Origin: Janibacter indicus
Lineage (GTDB): Bacteria > Actinomycetota > Actinomycetes > Actinomycetales > Dermatophilaceae
DNA length: 64,000 nucleotides
Assembly: GCF_900176385.1 (NCBI RefSeq)
Contig: NZ_FWXN01000009.1
Coordinates: 124,001-188,000 of the forward strand
Reading direction: 5' to 3'
Positions within the stretch are counted from its first letter, which is position 1. Each line of letters starts with the position of its first letter. Below are positions 1 through 8,917 of this stretch, one piece after another. The notes below the pieces were generated by a model. It made no database searches, was not told the origin of the DNA, and saw nothing but the letters and a program-made list of their open reading frames with translations. The translations under genes and the position numbers were made by a program.

Positions 1-291
1 GCCGATCCAGTGGGCCTGCCCGTCACGCTCGGTGAGGGTCGCGCGGCTCTGGGCGCCGATGATCGACCAGCGCGACCACACCCCGCCGTGCTCCGCCGAC
101 TCGAGCAGGAAGGTGCCGGGCGCGTCCCCCGCCAGCTTGCGGTAGACGCCGACCGGGGTCTCGCCGTCGGCGACAAGCCGACGCACGACCGGCACGATCC
201 GCCGGTCACGGGCCAGGACGGTGAAGGTGTCGAGCTCGGGCCAGGTGCGGCCCGGCGTGAGGTCGGGCACGTGGGTGCGGGGTGCGCTCAC
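1..291 (-). CDS. trpE: Anthranilate synthase component I, N-terminal part (cut by window edge)
   Basis: Chorismate plus an amino group from glutamine gives anthranilate, the first step of tryptophan synthesis. Only the first 97 codons lie in the window; the catalytic chorismate-binding domain is off the left edge. The translation begins [14 protein letters not shown] and contains [16 protein letters not shown] near residue 70, the N-terminal signature of TrpE around the tryptophan feedback site. The GTG start is chosen because it overlaps the hisI stop as GTGA, an arrangement used repeatedly in this window. It follows hisI directly on the same strand, so the two are probably co-transcribed. 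Confidence 0.9.
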   Translation of the reverse strand, partial: MSAPRTHVPDLTPGRTWPELDTFTVLARDRRIVPVVRRLVADGETPVGVYRKLAGDAPGTFLLESAEHGGVWSRWSIIGAQSRATLTERDGQAHWIG

Positions 292-662
292 GCGACCTCC
301 CCCACCGTCGCGCCGAGGTCACCGGCGTCGAAGCAGGTGCGCTCGCCCGTGTGGCACGCCGCACCCACCTGGTCGACCTGCACGAGCAGGGCGTCACCGT
401 CGCAGTCGAGGGCCACCGAGCGCACGTGCTGGACGTGGCCCGAGGTGTCGCCCTTGCGCCAGTACTCCTCACGGCTGCGCGACCAGAAGGTCACCCGCCC
501 GCTCGTCAGGGTGCGGTGAAGCGCCTCGTCGTCCATCCAGCCGAGCATGAGCACCTCGCGGGTGTCGTGCTGCTGGACGATGGCCGCGACGAGACCGGCC
601 GGGTCCCGGCGAAGGCGTGCGGCGAGGTCGGCGGGCAGGGGTGAGGTCGTCGGGGTGGGCAC
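288..662 (-). CDS. hisI: Phosphoribosyl-AMP cyclohydrolase
   Basis: Opens the adenine ring of phosphoribosyl-AMP, the third step of histidine synthesis. The 124-residue length is that of the monofunctional enzyme; the PRA-PH domain (HisE) is a separate gene at 4131-4394. Visible signatures are GWMDDEAL (41-48), [15 protein letters not shown] (61-75), DCDGD (86-90) and [11 protein letters not shown] (100-110). Cys87, Cys103 and Cys110 are the expected metal ligands. It starts with GTG. A hexamer CAGAAT lies six bases upstream of that GTG, so it may have a leaderless promoter. It overlaps trpE by 4 bp downstream. It is separated from hisF by one gene on the opposite strand, so hisF and hisI are not one operon here. 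Confidence 0.95.
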   Translation of the reverse strand: MPTPTTSPLPADLAARLRRDPAGLVAAIVQQHDTREVLMLGWMDDEALHRTLTSGRVTFWSRSREEYWRKGDTSGHVQHVRSVALDCDGDALLVQVDQVGAACHTGERTCFDAGDLGATVGEVA

Positions 663-758
663 CCCCGTATTCTGGCACCCGCTCGCATCGCGCCGTGCGT
701 CTGCCCGGGGTTACCCTGCCACGTCAGCAGCACGAACCCGCCCGCCGAGGAGGCCCAC

Positions 759-1397
759 ATGACCCGCTACGCCCACGCCGAGCGCGGCGCCCTGTGCGAC
801 ACCCTCCTCGAGGTCGGCCCCGACGTGCCCACGCTGTGCGGCAGCTGGACCAGCGCCGAGCTGCTCGCCCACCTCATCGTCCGTGAGGGCCGGCCCGACC
901 TGGCGGCGGGCATCTTCGCCGCGCCCTTGGCCGGCCGGACCGAGAGCGCCATGACGCGCCTCCTCGCGGAGCACGACTTCGTCGACCTGGTGGAGCGGCT
1001 GCGGCAGGGGCCACCGAAGCTGCACCCGGCTCGCGTGCCCCTCGTCGACGAGCAGATGAACCTCGTCGAGATGTTCATCCACCACGAGGACGTCCTGCGG
1101 GCCCAGCTGGGTGCGCCGCGACGCACGATCAGCAGCGAGATGACCTCGGCCCTCGGTGACCGCCTCAACATCATGGCCCGGATGCTCTTCCGCAGCGCGA
1201 AGGGGGTCGACCTCGCCCTGGTCACCGCCAAGCGGCGTACCAAGGTCGGCTCGGGCAACGGCCCGGTCGTCGAGATCCACGGCCGACCCGGCGAGATCCT
1301 GCTCTTCGGCTTCGGGCGGCAGGCGGTCGCCGAGGTCGAGCTCATCGGCCCGCCCGACGCGGTCGAGACGGTCCGCACCGGGAGCTACGAGGTCTGA
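759..1397 (+). CDS. TIGR03085-family protein (DinB/maleylpyruvate isomerase-like metal-binding fold)
   Basis: A 212-residue actinobacterial protein. Its N-terminal half resembles the mycothiol-dependent maleylpyruvate isomerase/DinB helical bundle: HAERGALCDTL near the start, then LCGSWTSAELLAHLIVRE around residues 28-45. The central FIHHEDVLRAQ carries the conserved HHED expected to bind a divalent metal. The exact reaction is unknown; thiol-dependent transferase activity is only family inference. A clean Shine-Dalgarno GAGGAGG sits just before the ATG. It stands alone on the plus strand between hisI and hisF, divergent from hisI and convergent with hisF. Confidence 0.8.
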   Translation: MTRYAHAERGALCDTLLEVGPDVPTLCGSWTSAELLAHLIVREGRPDLAAGIFAAPLAGRTESAMTRLLAEHDFVDLVERLRQGPPKLHPARVPLVDEQMNLVEMFIHHEDVLRAQLGAPRRTISSEMTSALGDRLNIMARMLFRSAKGVDLALVTAKRRTKVGSGNGPVVEIHGRPGEILLFGFGRQAVAEVELIGPPDAVETVRTGSYEV

Positions 1398-1416
1398 GCA
1401 GGTCGGTCGGCGCAGC

Positions 1417-2205
1417 TCAGTCGGCGCGACCGCGCCGCACCGGGTGACCGGCTGCCGCCAGCGCGTCCTTGGCCTGCCCGATGCTCACCTCGCCGAAGTG
1501 GAAGATGCTCGCCGCCAGCACCGCGTCGGCACCGGCGTCGACGGCCGGCGGCATGTGCTCGGCGGCCCCCGCTCCCCCACTGGCGATGACGGGGATGCCC
1601 ACCTCCGCACGCACGGCCCGGATCAGCTCGAGGTCGAAGCCCACCTTGGTCCCGTCGGCGTCCATCGAGTTGAGCAGGATCTCCCCCGCCCCGAGCTCCG
1701 CGGCCCGGGCGCACCACTCGATCGCGTCGATACCCGTACGGGTGCGACCACCGTGGGTCGTCACCTCGAACCCGCCTGCGGCGCAGCCGTCCTCACGCGT
1801 GCGGCGGCGTACGTCGGCCGACAGCACGAGCACCTGGGCTCCGAAGCGCTCGGCGACCTCGCTGATCAGCTCGGGTCGGTTGATCGCGGCGGTGTTGACG
1901 CCCACCTTGTCGGCCCCGCACCGCAGCAGCCGGTCGACGTCGTCGACCGTGCGGACGCCACCACCGACGGTCAGCGGGATGAAGACCTCCTCGGCCGTGC
2001 GGGTGACGACGTCGTAGGTCGTCGCCCGGTCGGAGCTGCTCGCGGTGACGTCGAGGAAGGTCAGCTCGTCGGCACCCTCCCGGCCGTAGCGCCGAGCCAG
2101 CTCGACGGGGTCACCCGCATCGCGCAGGTTCTCGAAGTTGACGCCCTTGACGACGCGGCCGGCGTCGACGTCGAGACAGGGGATGACACGTACGGCGAGG
2201 GACAC
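1417..2205 (-). CDS. hisF: Imidazole glycerol phosphate synthase cyclase subunit
   Basis: Synthase half of the HisF-HisH complex: PRFAR plus ammonia gives IGP and AICAR. The 262 residues form a (beta/alpha)8 barrel. [15 protein letters not shown] at the N terminus supplies Asp12 and SADVRRR supplies Asp131, the pair equivalent to the catalytic D11/D130 of the family. [12 protein letters not shown] (79-89) is the phosphate-binding loop and [10 protein letters not shown] is the second one. It is convergent with the preceding gene, with 19 bp between stops. HisH is not in the window. Confidence 0.95.
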   Translation of the reverse strand: MSLAVRVIPCLDVDAGRVVKGVNFENLRDAGDPVELARRYGREGADELTFLDVTASSSDRATTYDVVTRTAEEVFIPLTVGGGVRTVDDVDRLLRCGADKVGVNTAAINRPELISEVAERFGAQVLVLSADVRRRTREDGCAAGGFEVTTHGGRTRTGIDAIEWCARAAELGAGEILLNSMDADGTKVGFDLELIRAVRAEVGIPVIASGGAGAAEHMPPAVDAGADAVLAASIFHFGEVSIGQAKDALAAAGHPVRRGRAD

Positions 2206-2286
2206 GCGGGCAGCCTACCCAGCAGCGCGAAGGGGGCACCGCCGCCGGTCACGTGGTGGGCCCGGTGGGCGGCTACGCTCCGTGCG

Positions 2287-2835
2287 GTGTCCGCCCTTCG
2301 CCAGGTCCTCGACCACGCCGCCACGGCACCGCCCTCGTGCGGCCGGGTCCACGTCGTCGCGATCGACGGGCGCAGCGGCTCGGGCAAGACCTCGCTCGCC
2401 CGTGAGGTGACGAGCGCCTGGGGCGCGCCGCTCGTGTCGATGGACTCGATCTACCCCGGGTGGTCCGGCCTGGCCGCCGCCACCGACCTGCTCGTCGAGC
2501 ACGTCCTGCGGCCCCTCTCCCGGGGCGAGCAGCCGATCGTGCCCACCTGGGACTGGCTCGCCGACCGCCCCGGTCCTCGCATCCCGCTCGCCGTGACCGA
2601 CCGTCTCGTCGTCGAGGGCTGCGGCAGCACGGTCGGCGAGGCGGCGGACTTCGCCGGCACGCGCGTGTGGCTCGACGGCCCGGCCGACCTGCGTCGGGCC
2701 CGCGCCATCGCCCGGGACGGCGCGATCTTCGAGGCCCACTGGGAGATGTGGGCCGCGCAGGAGGAGAGGGTCTTCGGGGCCGACGGCACCCGTTCGCGGG
2801 CCCACGTGGTCCTGGAGTCGGTCGGGCCGACCTGA
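2287..2835 (+). CDS. Small P-loop kinase of the uridine/cytidylate kinase-like type
   Basis: A 182-residue NTPase with Walker A GRSGSGKTS at residues 28-36, preceded by a hydrophobic strand (VHVVAIDG). Downstream are VSMDSIYPGW (substrate-side Asp), VEGCGSTV (Walker-B-like position) and WLDGPADLRRARAIARDG (lid Arg residues). This matches the actinobacterial group annotated as uridine kinase-like or AAA-family ATPase; the substrate is not known. The GTG start at 2287 is chosen because TACGCT, a good TANNNT -10 box, ends seven bases before it, as expected for a leaderless mRNA. An in-frame open reading frame extends far upstream but is antisense to hisF and is not coding. Confidence 0.75.
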   Translation: MSALRQVLDHAATAPPSCGRVHVVAIDGRSGSGKTSLAREVTSAWGAPLVSMDSIYPGWSGLAAATDLLVEHVLRPLSRGEQPIVPTWDWLADRPGPRIPLAVTDRLVVEGCGSTVGEAADFAGTRVWLDGPADLRRARAIARDGAIFEAHWEMWAAQEERVFGADGTRSRAHVVLESVGPT

Positions 2836-2858
2836 CCGCCGGCCGAGGTGACCGCGGG

Positions 2859-3284
2859 TCAGCGACCGACGAGGTCCGCCAGGCGCTGGGCCTCGTCGAC
2901 CGAGACCGGGCCGTCGGAGCGCTGGATCGCCATGACGGCCATGTCGAGCCCGTCGGCGAGGTCGATCCGCGGCCAGGGCATCCCCTGGGAGAAGCGCACC
3001 GCGGTGATCTGCTCCCACGGCACGAGCTCCCCCGGCCCGAGGTTGCGGACGTAGAGCCCCTCGGACGTGGGCCGGGCGTGGATCGTCGCGTAGCGCGACA
3101 TGAGGACGGCGACGCCGGCCCCGATGCCGATGCAGGTCAGCTGGTCCATGACCCCGAAGCGCTCGGGCAGGCCCAGGGCGAGCAGCACCGAGCCGACAAG
3201 CGTCGCCACGCCGAGGACCGTGGAGACCCAGCGTCCCCGCGTCGGGCGGAAGACGGCTGCGGTGGCACGGTCCGGGGCGGTCAC
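2859..3284 (-). CDS. PH-domain-containing membrane protein
   Basis: A 141-residue protein with two transmembrane segments (about 18-38 and 47-64) and a C-terminal bacterial PH-like domain (bPH_6 type; ARPTSEGLYVRN, then WEQITAVRFSQGMPWPR). The GTG start overlaps the hisG stop as GTGA; longer in-frame starts would lie inside hisG. The WEQI-V-F pattern is typical of the small PH proteins often found next to hisG in actinobacteria; no biochemical role is established. It ends tail-to-tail with the P-loop kinase, 23 bp apart. It is the likely last gene of a ribM-hisE-hisG-PH transcription unit. Confidence 0.75.
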   Translation of the reverse strand: MTAPDRATAAVFRPTRGRWVSTVLGVATLVGSVLLALGLPERFGVMDQLTCIGIGAGVAVLMSRYATIHARPTSEGLYVRNLGPGELVPWEQITAVRFSQGMPWPRIDLADGLDMAVMAIQRSDGPVSVDEAQRLADLVGR

Positions 3285-4120
3285 AGTCGGCACGCCGTGA
3301 TCTCGGTGACGAGGATGGCCCGGGCGCCGAGGTCGTAGAGCTCGTCCATGATCCGGTTGGTCCGACCGCGCGGCACCATCGAGCGCACCGCGCACCAGGT
3401 CTCGTCGTGCAGCGTGCTCACCGTGGGCGACTCCAGGCCCGGCGTCAGCTGCACCGCCTGCTCGACGATGGCCGCCGGGCAGTCGTAGTCGAGCAGGACG
3501 TACTCGCGGGCGGTGACGACGCCGGTGAGACGACGGTGGAGGACGTCGATGCCCCCTTCGCTCGCGTCGGCCCGGCGGATGAGCACGGCCTCGCTGCGCA
3601 GGATCGGCTCGCCGAAGACCTCCAGTCCCTGCTGGCGCAGGGTCGTGCCGGTCTCGACGACGTCGGCGATCGCGTCGGCGACGCCGAGGGTGATGGCCGT
3701 CTCGACGGCGCCGTCGAGACGCACGACGTCGGCGGTCACCCCCTTCGCCTCGAGGTGGGAGCGCACGAGGCCGGCGTAGGAGGTGGCCACGCGACGACCG
3801 TCGAGGTCGGCCGCGCTGCTCGCCTCGCCGGGCCGGCCGGCGAAGCGGAAGGTCGAGCCGCCGAAGCCCAGGCCCATGACCTCGGTCGCGGTGGAGCCGG
3901 AGTCCAGGAGCAGGTCACGGCCGGTGATGCCGGCGTCGACCTGACCCTTGCCGACGTAGAGGGCGACGTCACGGGGACGCAGGTAGAAGAACTCGACGTC
4001 GTTGTCCTGGTCCGCGACGATCAGCTCCTTGCTGTCGCGGCGGACCCGGTAGCCCGCCTCGCGGAGCATCTCGACGGTCGGCTCGGACAGCGAGCCCTTG
4101 TTGGGTACGGCGATGCGCAC
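3281..4120 (-). CDS. hisG: ATP phosphoribosyltransferase, long form
   Basis: Catalyses the committed step of histidine synthesis, joining ATP and PRPP. At 279 residues it is the long form with a C-terminal ACT-like regulatory domain (about 205-279), so feedback by histidine without HisZ is expected. The N terminus reads VRIAVPNKGSLSEPT. GQVDAGITGRDLL and IADVVETGTTLRQQGL are the substrate and PRPP-binding motifs. The GTG start at 4120 is preferred over a longer frame because it is preceded by GAGAGGA and begins where family members begin. It lies 10 bp after the hisE stop. Confidence 0.95.
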   Translation of the reverse strand: MRIAVPNKGSLSEPTVEMLREAGYRVRRDSKELIVADQDNDVEFFYLRPRDVALYVGKGQVDAGITGRDLLLDSGSTATEVMGLGFGGSTFRFAGRPGEASSAADLDGRRVATSYAGLVRSHLEAKGVTADVVRLDGAVETAITLGVADAIADVVETGTTLRQQGLEVFGEPILRSEAVLIRRADASEGGIDVLHRRLTGVVTAREYVLLDYDCPAAIVEQAVQLTPGLESPTVSTLHDETWCAVRSMVPRGRTNRIMDELYDLGARAILVTEITACRL

Positions 4121-4130
4121 AGGAGTCCTC

Positions 4131-4394
4131 TCAGAGGTGGGTGTAGACGTCCTCGACGGTGAGCCCACCGTCGATCATGAGGACCTGCAGGTGGTAGAGC
4201 AGCTGGCTGATCTCCTCGGCCAGCTCCTCCTTGCTCTGGTACTCGGCGGCCATCCACACCTCGGCGGCCTCCTCGACGACCTTCTTGCCGATGGCATGGG
4301 TCCCCGCGTCGAGCTGGGCCACGGTGCCCGAGCCCTCGGGCCGCTCGGCGGCCTTGCGGGAGAGTTCGTCGAAGAGGGTCTCGAAGGTCTTCAC
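4131..4394 (-). CDS. hisE: Phosphoribosyl-ATP diphosphatase
   Basis: Removes pyrophosphate from phosphoribosyl-ATP, the second step of histidine synthesis. The 87-residue all-alpha MazG-like protein shows the metal-binding acidic helices [20 protein letters not shown] and [17 protein letters not shown]. The start is GTG. It is only 11 bp downstream of the ribM stop and 10 bp upstream of hisG, so all three may be transcribed together and the FMN riboswitch could influence this pair if it acts on transcription. Confidence 0.95.
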   Translation of the reverse strand: MKTFETLFDELSRKAAERPEGSGTVAQLDAGTHAIGKKVVEEAAEVWMAAEYQSKEELAEEISQLLYHLQVLMIDGGLTVEDVYTHL

Positions 4395-4405
4395 GGGGCC
4401 CCAGA

Positions 4406-5119
4406 CTAGTTGGCGACCGGTGCGCGCCCGTCCACGGGCTCACCGTCCGGGCGCTCGGCGCGCGAGGCGCGCAGCCACACGACGAAGCCGTAGAGGACGA
4501 ACGCGGCGTAGAAGGCGTAGAGGACGGCCGTGGGGATGTAACCGCTCGTCCACAGCAGCGGCACGCCGACGAGGTCGACCCCGATCCAGATGAGCCAGAA
4601 CTCGTTCCACCCGCGCGCCATCGCATAGGTCGCGAGGAGCGAGCCCATGAAGATCCAGGCGTCCGCGACGTGGTACCAGCGCGGGGCGGGCCAGCCGGCG
4701 CCGAGCATCGTGAAGACCTGCTGGGCGACGGCGATGCCGAGCACCATGGTGAGGGCCAGCCCGGCCCGCTCCCCCCACGTGGCCCACCGCGGGGTGATCG
4801 CGTGGGCGTCCCCGCTGTGGTCGGCGAGCTTGACCTGGCGCCAGCGCCACCAGCCGTAGAGCGAGGTGATGATGAAGAAGATCTGACGGGCCGACTGGCC
4901 GAAGAGCGGCGCCTTGTCGTCGACGCCCAGCGTGATGCCGATGTAGACGAAGAAGAGGATGACGTTGCCGACGATGCCGATCGGCCAGGCCCAGACCTTG
5001 CGGAGCATCCCACCGACCGCCGAGGCCAGCCCGAAGCCGATCCCGATGACCTCCATCAGGGAGAGCCGGTAGTCGGCGATGTCGACCCCGGCCGAGTAGA
5101 TCCATTCGATGATGGACAT
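4406..5119 (-). CDS. ribM: PnuC-family transporter, probably riboflavin importer RibM/PnuX
   Basis: A 237-residue integral membrane protein with about seven hydrophobic segments and the PnuC-family core: [20 protein letters not shown], then [19 protein letters not shown]. PnuC proteins are facilitators for vitamins, whose substrate is trapped by phosphorylation. By sequence alone this would be called a nicotinamide riboside transporter. The FMN riboswitch immediately upstream (5141-5262) argues instead for riboflavin, as in the RFN-controlled PnuX/RibM proteins of Corynebacterium and Streptomyces. The substrate call is inference from regulation. The aptamer ends about 21 bases before the ATG, leaving no room for a separate terminator. 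Confidence 0.8.
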   Translation of the reverse strand: MSIIEWIYSAGVDIADYRLSLMEVIGIGFGLASAVGGMLRKVWAWPIGIVGNVILFFVYIGITLGVDDKAPLFGQSARQIFFIITSLYGWWRWRQVKLADHSGDAHAITPRWATWGERAGLALTMVLGIAVAQQVFTMLGAGWPAPRWYHVADAWIFMGSLLATYAMARGWNEFWLIWIGVDLVGVPLLWTSGYIPTAVLYAFYAAFVLYGFVVWLRASRAERPDGEPVDGRAPVAN

Positions 5120-5140
5120 GCGTGATCCGATCCGCGCGCG

Positions 5141-5262
5141 CCGCTCTCGTCCGGACTGTCACCGTCGGCCCCGGGGTTCTTGACCGGAGTTCACCGCCTG
5201 CCGCCGCAGTCGGGTCGCGGGCTCTCACCGCCGGTGCGGAGTTTCACCGCGTCACGTGGCAC
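5141..5262 (-). ncRNA. FMN riboswitch (RFN element) upstream of ribM
   Basis: On the minus strand the region contains, in order, the conserved RFN blocks: GCGGTGAAACTCCGC (5250-5236), ACCGGCGGTGAGAGCCCGCG just after it, TGAACTCCGGTCAAGA, then CCCCGGGGCCGACGGTGACA and GTCCGGACGAGAG (to about 5141). These are the signature junction and loop sequences of the FMN aptamer. The outer boundaries (P1) are approximate. The start codon follows about 21 nt after the aptamer and no U-tract hairpin fits between, so control of translation initiation is the likelier mechanism. Confidence 0.93.
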
Positions 5263-5336
5263 GTGCCCACCCATTGTCCGAAGGGAGGTCCTGCTCGGCA
5301 ATTCGGTGGCCCCGTGATCCGGGCCACGAGCCCGAC

Positions 5337-5993
5337 TCAGTGCCGGTGACCCCGGGCCAGCTCGCGCAGCTCGTCCACGGCCGCCGCGGCCGACTCGGCC
5401 CCGTATACGGCCGACCCGGCGACGAAGACGTCGGCGCCCGCCTCGGCGCACTGCTCGATGGTCCTGGCCGAGACGCCGCCGTCGACCTGGACCCAGATGT
5501 CGCCGCCGTGCCTCTTCACGGCCTCGCGCACCTGCTGGACCTTGGGCATCTGGTCGGCCATGAAGGACTGTCCGCCGAAGCCGGGCTCGACCGTCATGAC
5601 GAGCACCATGTCGAGCTCGGGCAGCAGGTCCTCGTAGGGCCCGAAGGGGGTCCCCGGCTTGATCCCCATCGACGCCCGGGCTCCCTGGGCCCGGATGTCG
5701 CGCGCGAGGGTCACCGGGTCGGAGGCGGCCTCGATGTGGAAGGTGACGCTCTGGGCGCCCGCCTCGGCGTAAGGCGGTGCCCAGCGGTCGGGGTCCTCGA
5801 TCATCAGGTGGCAGTCGATCGGGATCGGGCTGACCTTGAGCAGGGACTCGACGATCGGGAGGCCGAGCGTGAGGTTGGGCACGAAGTGCGCGTCCATGAC
5901 GTCGACGTGCGCCCAGTCGGCGTTGGCGATCGCGCCGAGCTCGGACTCGAGGTTGGCGAAGTCGGCGGAGAGGATGCTCGGGGAGATCTGCAC
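5337..5993 (-). CDS. rpe: Ribulose-phosphate 3-epimerase
   Basis: Interconverts ribulose 5-phosphate and xylulose 5-phosphate in the pentose phosphate pathway. The 218-residue TIM barrel shows [43 protein letters not shown] (metal His), [12 protein letters not shown] and [20 protein letters not shown], all standard Rpe motifs with the catalytic Asp and His residues present. The GTG start has AAGGA five bases upstream. It is the last gene of the long minus-strand run before the FMN riboswitch. Confidence 0.95.
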   Translation of the reverse strand: MQISPSILSADFANLESELGAIANADWAHVDVMDAHFVPNLTLGLPIVESLLKVSPIPIDCHLMIEDPDRWAPPYAEAGAQSVTFHIEAASDPVTLARDIRAQGARASMGIKPGTPFGPYEDLLPELDMVLVMTVEPGFGGQSFMADQMPKVQQVREAVKRHGGDIWVQVDGGVSARTIEQCAEAGADVFVAGSAVYGAESAAAAVDELRELARGHRH

Positions 5994-6034
5994 GGGAGTC
6001 CTTGCGGGAGAGGCGGGTTCGGGTCGACGGGAGA

Positions 6035-6418
6035 TCAGGCGGTGTGGATCGACAGGATGTTGCCGACGGTGTCCTCGATCTGGAAGTGCAGACCGATGGC
6101 GTCCTTGGTCAGCTCCTCGCGGAAGACGAGGCCGCCGAGCTCCTTGAGCCGGCGGTACTCCGTCTCGGCATCGGGCACCCCGAGCATGAGCGCGGTCAGC
6201 CCCTCGCGCAGCTGGTGCTCGCAGTAGCGCCGGGTGAGCTCGTCGGGGATCGGCTCGAGGTTGATCTGGCAGCCCTGCTCCCAGCCGGTGCTCGGCCCGA
6301 GGATGTAGAGCTCCTTGTCCGGCACGACGAGCACGTCGCGGAAGCCGAGCACCTCGGTGTAGAAGTCGTAGGCGCGGTGGGTGTCCGTGACGTGCAGCCC
6401 GGTGACGATGACGCGCAT
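6035..6418 (-). CDS. VOC-family (glyoxalase/bleomycin resistance-like) protein
   Basis: A 127-residue protein with two vicinal-oxygen-chelate repeats: [18 protein letters not shown] at the N terminus and [16 protein letters not shown] in the second half, ending [16 protein letters not shown]. The first-repeat His and the glutamates at the strand ends are consistent with a metal site, but the substrate cannot be read from sequence. The ATG lies four bases after the rsmB stop, with GGGA from the end of rsmB as its ribosome site, so it is probably translated from the fmt-rsmB message. Confidence 0.8.
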   Translation of the reverse strand: MRVIVTGLHVTDTHRAYDFYTEVLGFRDVLVVPDKELYILGPSTGWEQGCQINLEPIPDELTRRYCEHQLREGLTALMLGVPDAETEYRRLKELGGLVFREELTKDAIGLHFQIEDTVGNILSIHTA

Positions 6419-6422
6419 CTGG

Positions 6423-7943
6423 TCATCCCTTCTTGCGCAGGAGTGCGAGGAACATGCCGTCGGTGCCGTGCAGGTGCGGCCACAGCTGGGCGTGCGGCCC
6501 CTCACCGAGCCCGGTGAGCTCGGCGACGGCAGCGCCCGCGAGCAGCTCCCGGGCGTCGATCGCCTCGACGTCGTCGCGCTTCTTGAGCACGTCGCGCACG
6601 ACGAAGGTCGTCTCCGACAGGTGCGGGCTGCACGTGGCGTAGGCGATGACCCCACCGGGGCGGGTCGCGTCGATGGCCGAGGCGAGCAGCTCGCGCTGCA
6701 GCGGACCGAGGCCGACGAGGTCGCCCGGCTGACGGCGCCAGCGGGCCTCGGGCCGGCGCCGCAGCGCCCCCAGCCCGGTGCACGGTGCGTCGACGAGGAC
6801 CCGGTCGTAGGCCTCGGGCTCCTCCTGCCCCGTCTCGCGACCGTCGCCGGTGCGCACGACGATCTCGCGGCCGGCCTCACCGGCCGCGGTGAGTGCGGGG
6901 CGCAGGCTCTGCCGGACGAGATCGGTGCGGTGCTCGCTCACCTCGTTGGCCACGAGGTCGGCGTCCTGCTGCAGCGCGAGGGCGGCGAGGAGGCCCGCCT
7001 TGCCCCCGGGGCCGGCGCACAGGTCGAGCCACCGCTCGGGCGCACCGTCGCTGCGCGGGGTGACCGGCGCGGCGGCGAGTGCGAGGGCAAGCAGCTGGCT
7101 CCCTTCGTCCTGGACGGCGGCGCGGCTGTCGCGGACGGCCTCGAGGTCTCCAGGGGCACCGGACTCGAGCTCCGCGGCGAAGGGGGACCACCGCCCCGGC
7201 TGCGCACCAGCGGCGAACAGCTCGTCGACCGTGGCCAGACCGGGGCGGGCGACGAGGGTGACGTCGGCGGGCACGTTGTGGGCGGCCAGCAGGTCCTCGA
7301 GCACGGTGTCCGCGGTCTCCGGGGTCGCCACCCCGTGACCGATGAGGGCCTGCCGCAGCGCCTTGACGACCCACACGGGGTGGGACTGCGCGACGGAGAG
7401 GCGCTCGACGACGGGCTCGGTGGGCACGACGGCCTCGACCCACTCCTCGCGCGAGCGCTCTCCGATGCGGCGCATCACGGCGTTGACGAGACCGGCAGCG
7501 CCCTGACCCGCGACGGAGCGGGCGAGCGCGACGGACTGGTCGGCGGCGGCGTGCTCGGGCACTCTCATGCCGAGCACCTGGTGGGCGCCCATGCGCAGCA
7601 CGTCGAGGACTCCCCCGTCGAGCTTCGAGACCGGGCGCTGGGCGGCCTCGGCGATGATCGCGTCGTAGAGGCCCTGCATCCGCAGGGTCCCGTAGGTCAG
7701 CTCGGTGGCGAAGCCGGCGTCCCGGCCGCTGAGCCGCGCCCGGCGCAGCGCCTTGGGCAGCTCGAGGTTGGCGTAGGCGCCCTCGTGCGAGACCGCCCGC
7801 AGCACCCGCAGCGCGGTGCTGCGCGGCAGGTCGCCCTGACGGGAGCGGGCCGAGGGTGCCGTGCGTGACTTCTGGCGTGGACCACGGTGACCGCCCCGGG
7901 ACCCGCCCGCACCGCCGCCGCCCTGACGTCGCTGGTCGCTCAT
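6423..7943 (-). CDS. rsmB: 16S rRNA m5C967 methyltransferase RsmB/Sun
   Basis: SAM-dependent methyltransferase acting on 16S rRNA. The 506 residues carry an N-terminal basic tail, a NusB-like RNA-binding domain (about 40-170; [29 protein letters not shown]) and a C-terminal Rossmann methyltransferase. There, [19 protein letters not shown] binds SAM, and [18 protein letters not shown] plus [10 protein letters not shown] carry the two catalytic cysteines (PC and TCS motifs). The ATG overlaps the fmt stop as ATGA, so start choice is firm. In-frame ORF sequence upstream belongs to the antisense of fmt. Confidence 0.95.
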   Translation of the reverse strand: MSDQRRQGGGGAGGSRGGHRGPRQKSRTAPSARSRQGDLPRSTALRVLRAVSHEGAYANLELPKALRRARLSGRDAGFATELTYGTLRMQGLYDAIIAEAAQRPVSKLDGGVLDVLRMGAHQVLGMRVPEHAAADQSVALARSVAGQGAAGLVNAVMRRIGERSREEWVEAVVPTEPVVERLSVAQSHPVWVVKALRQALIGHGVATPETADTVLEDLLAAHNVPADVTLVARPGLATVDELFAAGAQPGRWSPFAAELESGAPGDLEAVRDSRAAVQDEGSQLLALALAAAPVTPRSDGAPERWLDLCAGPGGKAGLLAALALQQDADLVANEVSEHRTDLVRQSLRPALTAAGEAGREIVVRTGDGRETGQEEPEAYDRVLVDAPCTGLGALRRRPEARWRRQPGDLVGLGPLQRELLASAIDATRPGGVIAYATCSPHLSETTFVVRDVLKKRDDVEAIDARELLAGAAVAELTGLGEGPHAQLWPHLHGTDGMFLALLRKKG

Positions 7944-8872
7944 GCCGTCTCCTCCCCGAGCCGCTCGTCGGCGTCGATGCGCACGCCCCGGGCCCAGTCG
8001 GCGGCCGGCATGGGCTTCTTGCCGAGGGGGGTGACCTCGCCCAGGCGCACGGCGTGGTCCGCCGTGCCGACGAGCACCTCCCGCTTGCGGGCGTCGACGA
8101 CGCCGGCGGGCAGCTGCTCGTCGGTGATCGCCACGGGCCCGATCTTGAGCCGCTCGCCGCGGAAGGTCGTCCAGGCACCCGGTGCCGGGGTGCACCCGCG
8201 CACGAGCCGGTCGACGGCCAGGGCCGGGTGGGTGAAGTCGATCCGGGCGTCGTCGACCGTGAGCTTCGCGGCGTGGCTGACGCCCTCGCCCGGCTGCGCC
8301 TGCGGCTCGAGGTCGCCGGAGGCGATGCCGTCCATCGTCGCGACGAGCAGCGGTGCGCCGGCCTCGGCGAGCCGGTCGAGCAGCGTCCCGGAGGTGTCGT
8401 CGGGTCGAATCCGCTCGGTCATCGTCCCGAAGACGGGCCCGGTGTCGAGCCCGGTCTCGATGAGGAAGGTGCTCGCGCCCGTGATCTCGTCGCCGGCGAT
8501 GAGCGCCCGCTGGGCGGGAGCGGCGCCACGCCAGGCGGGCAGCAGCGAGAAGTGCAGGTTGACCCAGCCGTGCGTCGGGATGTCGAGGACCCCGGCGGGC
8601 AGCAGGGCGCCGTAGGCGACGACCGGACAGCAGTCGGGCGCGAGCTCGGTGAGCCGGGCGACGAAGTCCTCGTCCGTCGGCCGGGTCGGCGTGAGCACCT
8701 CGAGGCCGGCTTCCAACGCGGCGACCTTGACCGGTGAGGGCTCGAGCCGACGGCCGCGCCCGACGCGGGCATCGGGTCGGGTGACCACGGCGACGACCTC
8801 GTGGTCGGAGTCGAGCAGGGCACGAAGGGAGGGGACGGCGACCTCGGGGGTCCCGGCAAAGATCAGTCGCAC
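7940..8872 (-). CDS. fmt: Methionyl-tRNA formyltransferase
   Basis: Formylates initiator Met-tRNA with 10-formyl-THF. The 310-residue protein begins [20 protein letters not shown] (GTG codon). It carries the hydrolase/transferase motif [20 protein letters not shown] (the HP/LLP loop) and [17 protein letters not shown], followed by a C-terminal OB-like domain (about 205-310). TAGACT, a consensus-like -10 box, ends seven bases before the GTG, suggesting a promoter and leaderless mRNA in the 45-bp priA-fmt gap. Confidence 0.95.
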   Translation of the reverse strand: MRLIFAGTPEVAVPSLRALLDSDHEVVAVVTRPDARVGRGRRLEPSPVKVAALEAGLEVLTPTRPTDEDFVARLTELAPDCCPVVAYGALLPAGVLDIPTHGWVNLHFSLLPAWRGAAPAQRALIAGDEITGASTFLIETGLDTGPVFGTMTERIRPDDTSGTLLDRLAEAGAPLLVATMDGIASGDLEPQAQPGEGVSHAAKLTVDDARIDFTHPALAVDRLVRGCTPAPGAWTTFRGERLKIGPVAITDEQLPAGVVDARKREVLVGTADHAVRLGEVTPLGKKPMPAADWARGVRIDADERLGEETA

Positions 8873-8917
8873 CCGGCGCAGTCTAGATGCCTCGCGGGCA
8901 CCGCCGGTGCCCCCAGG

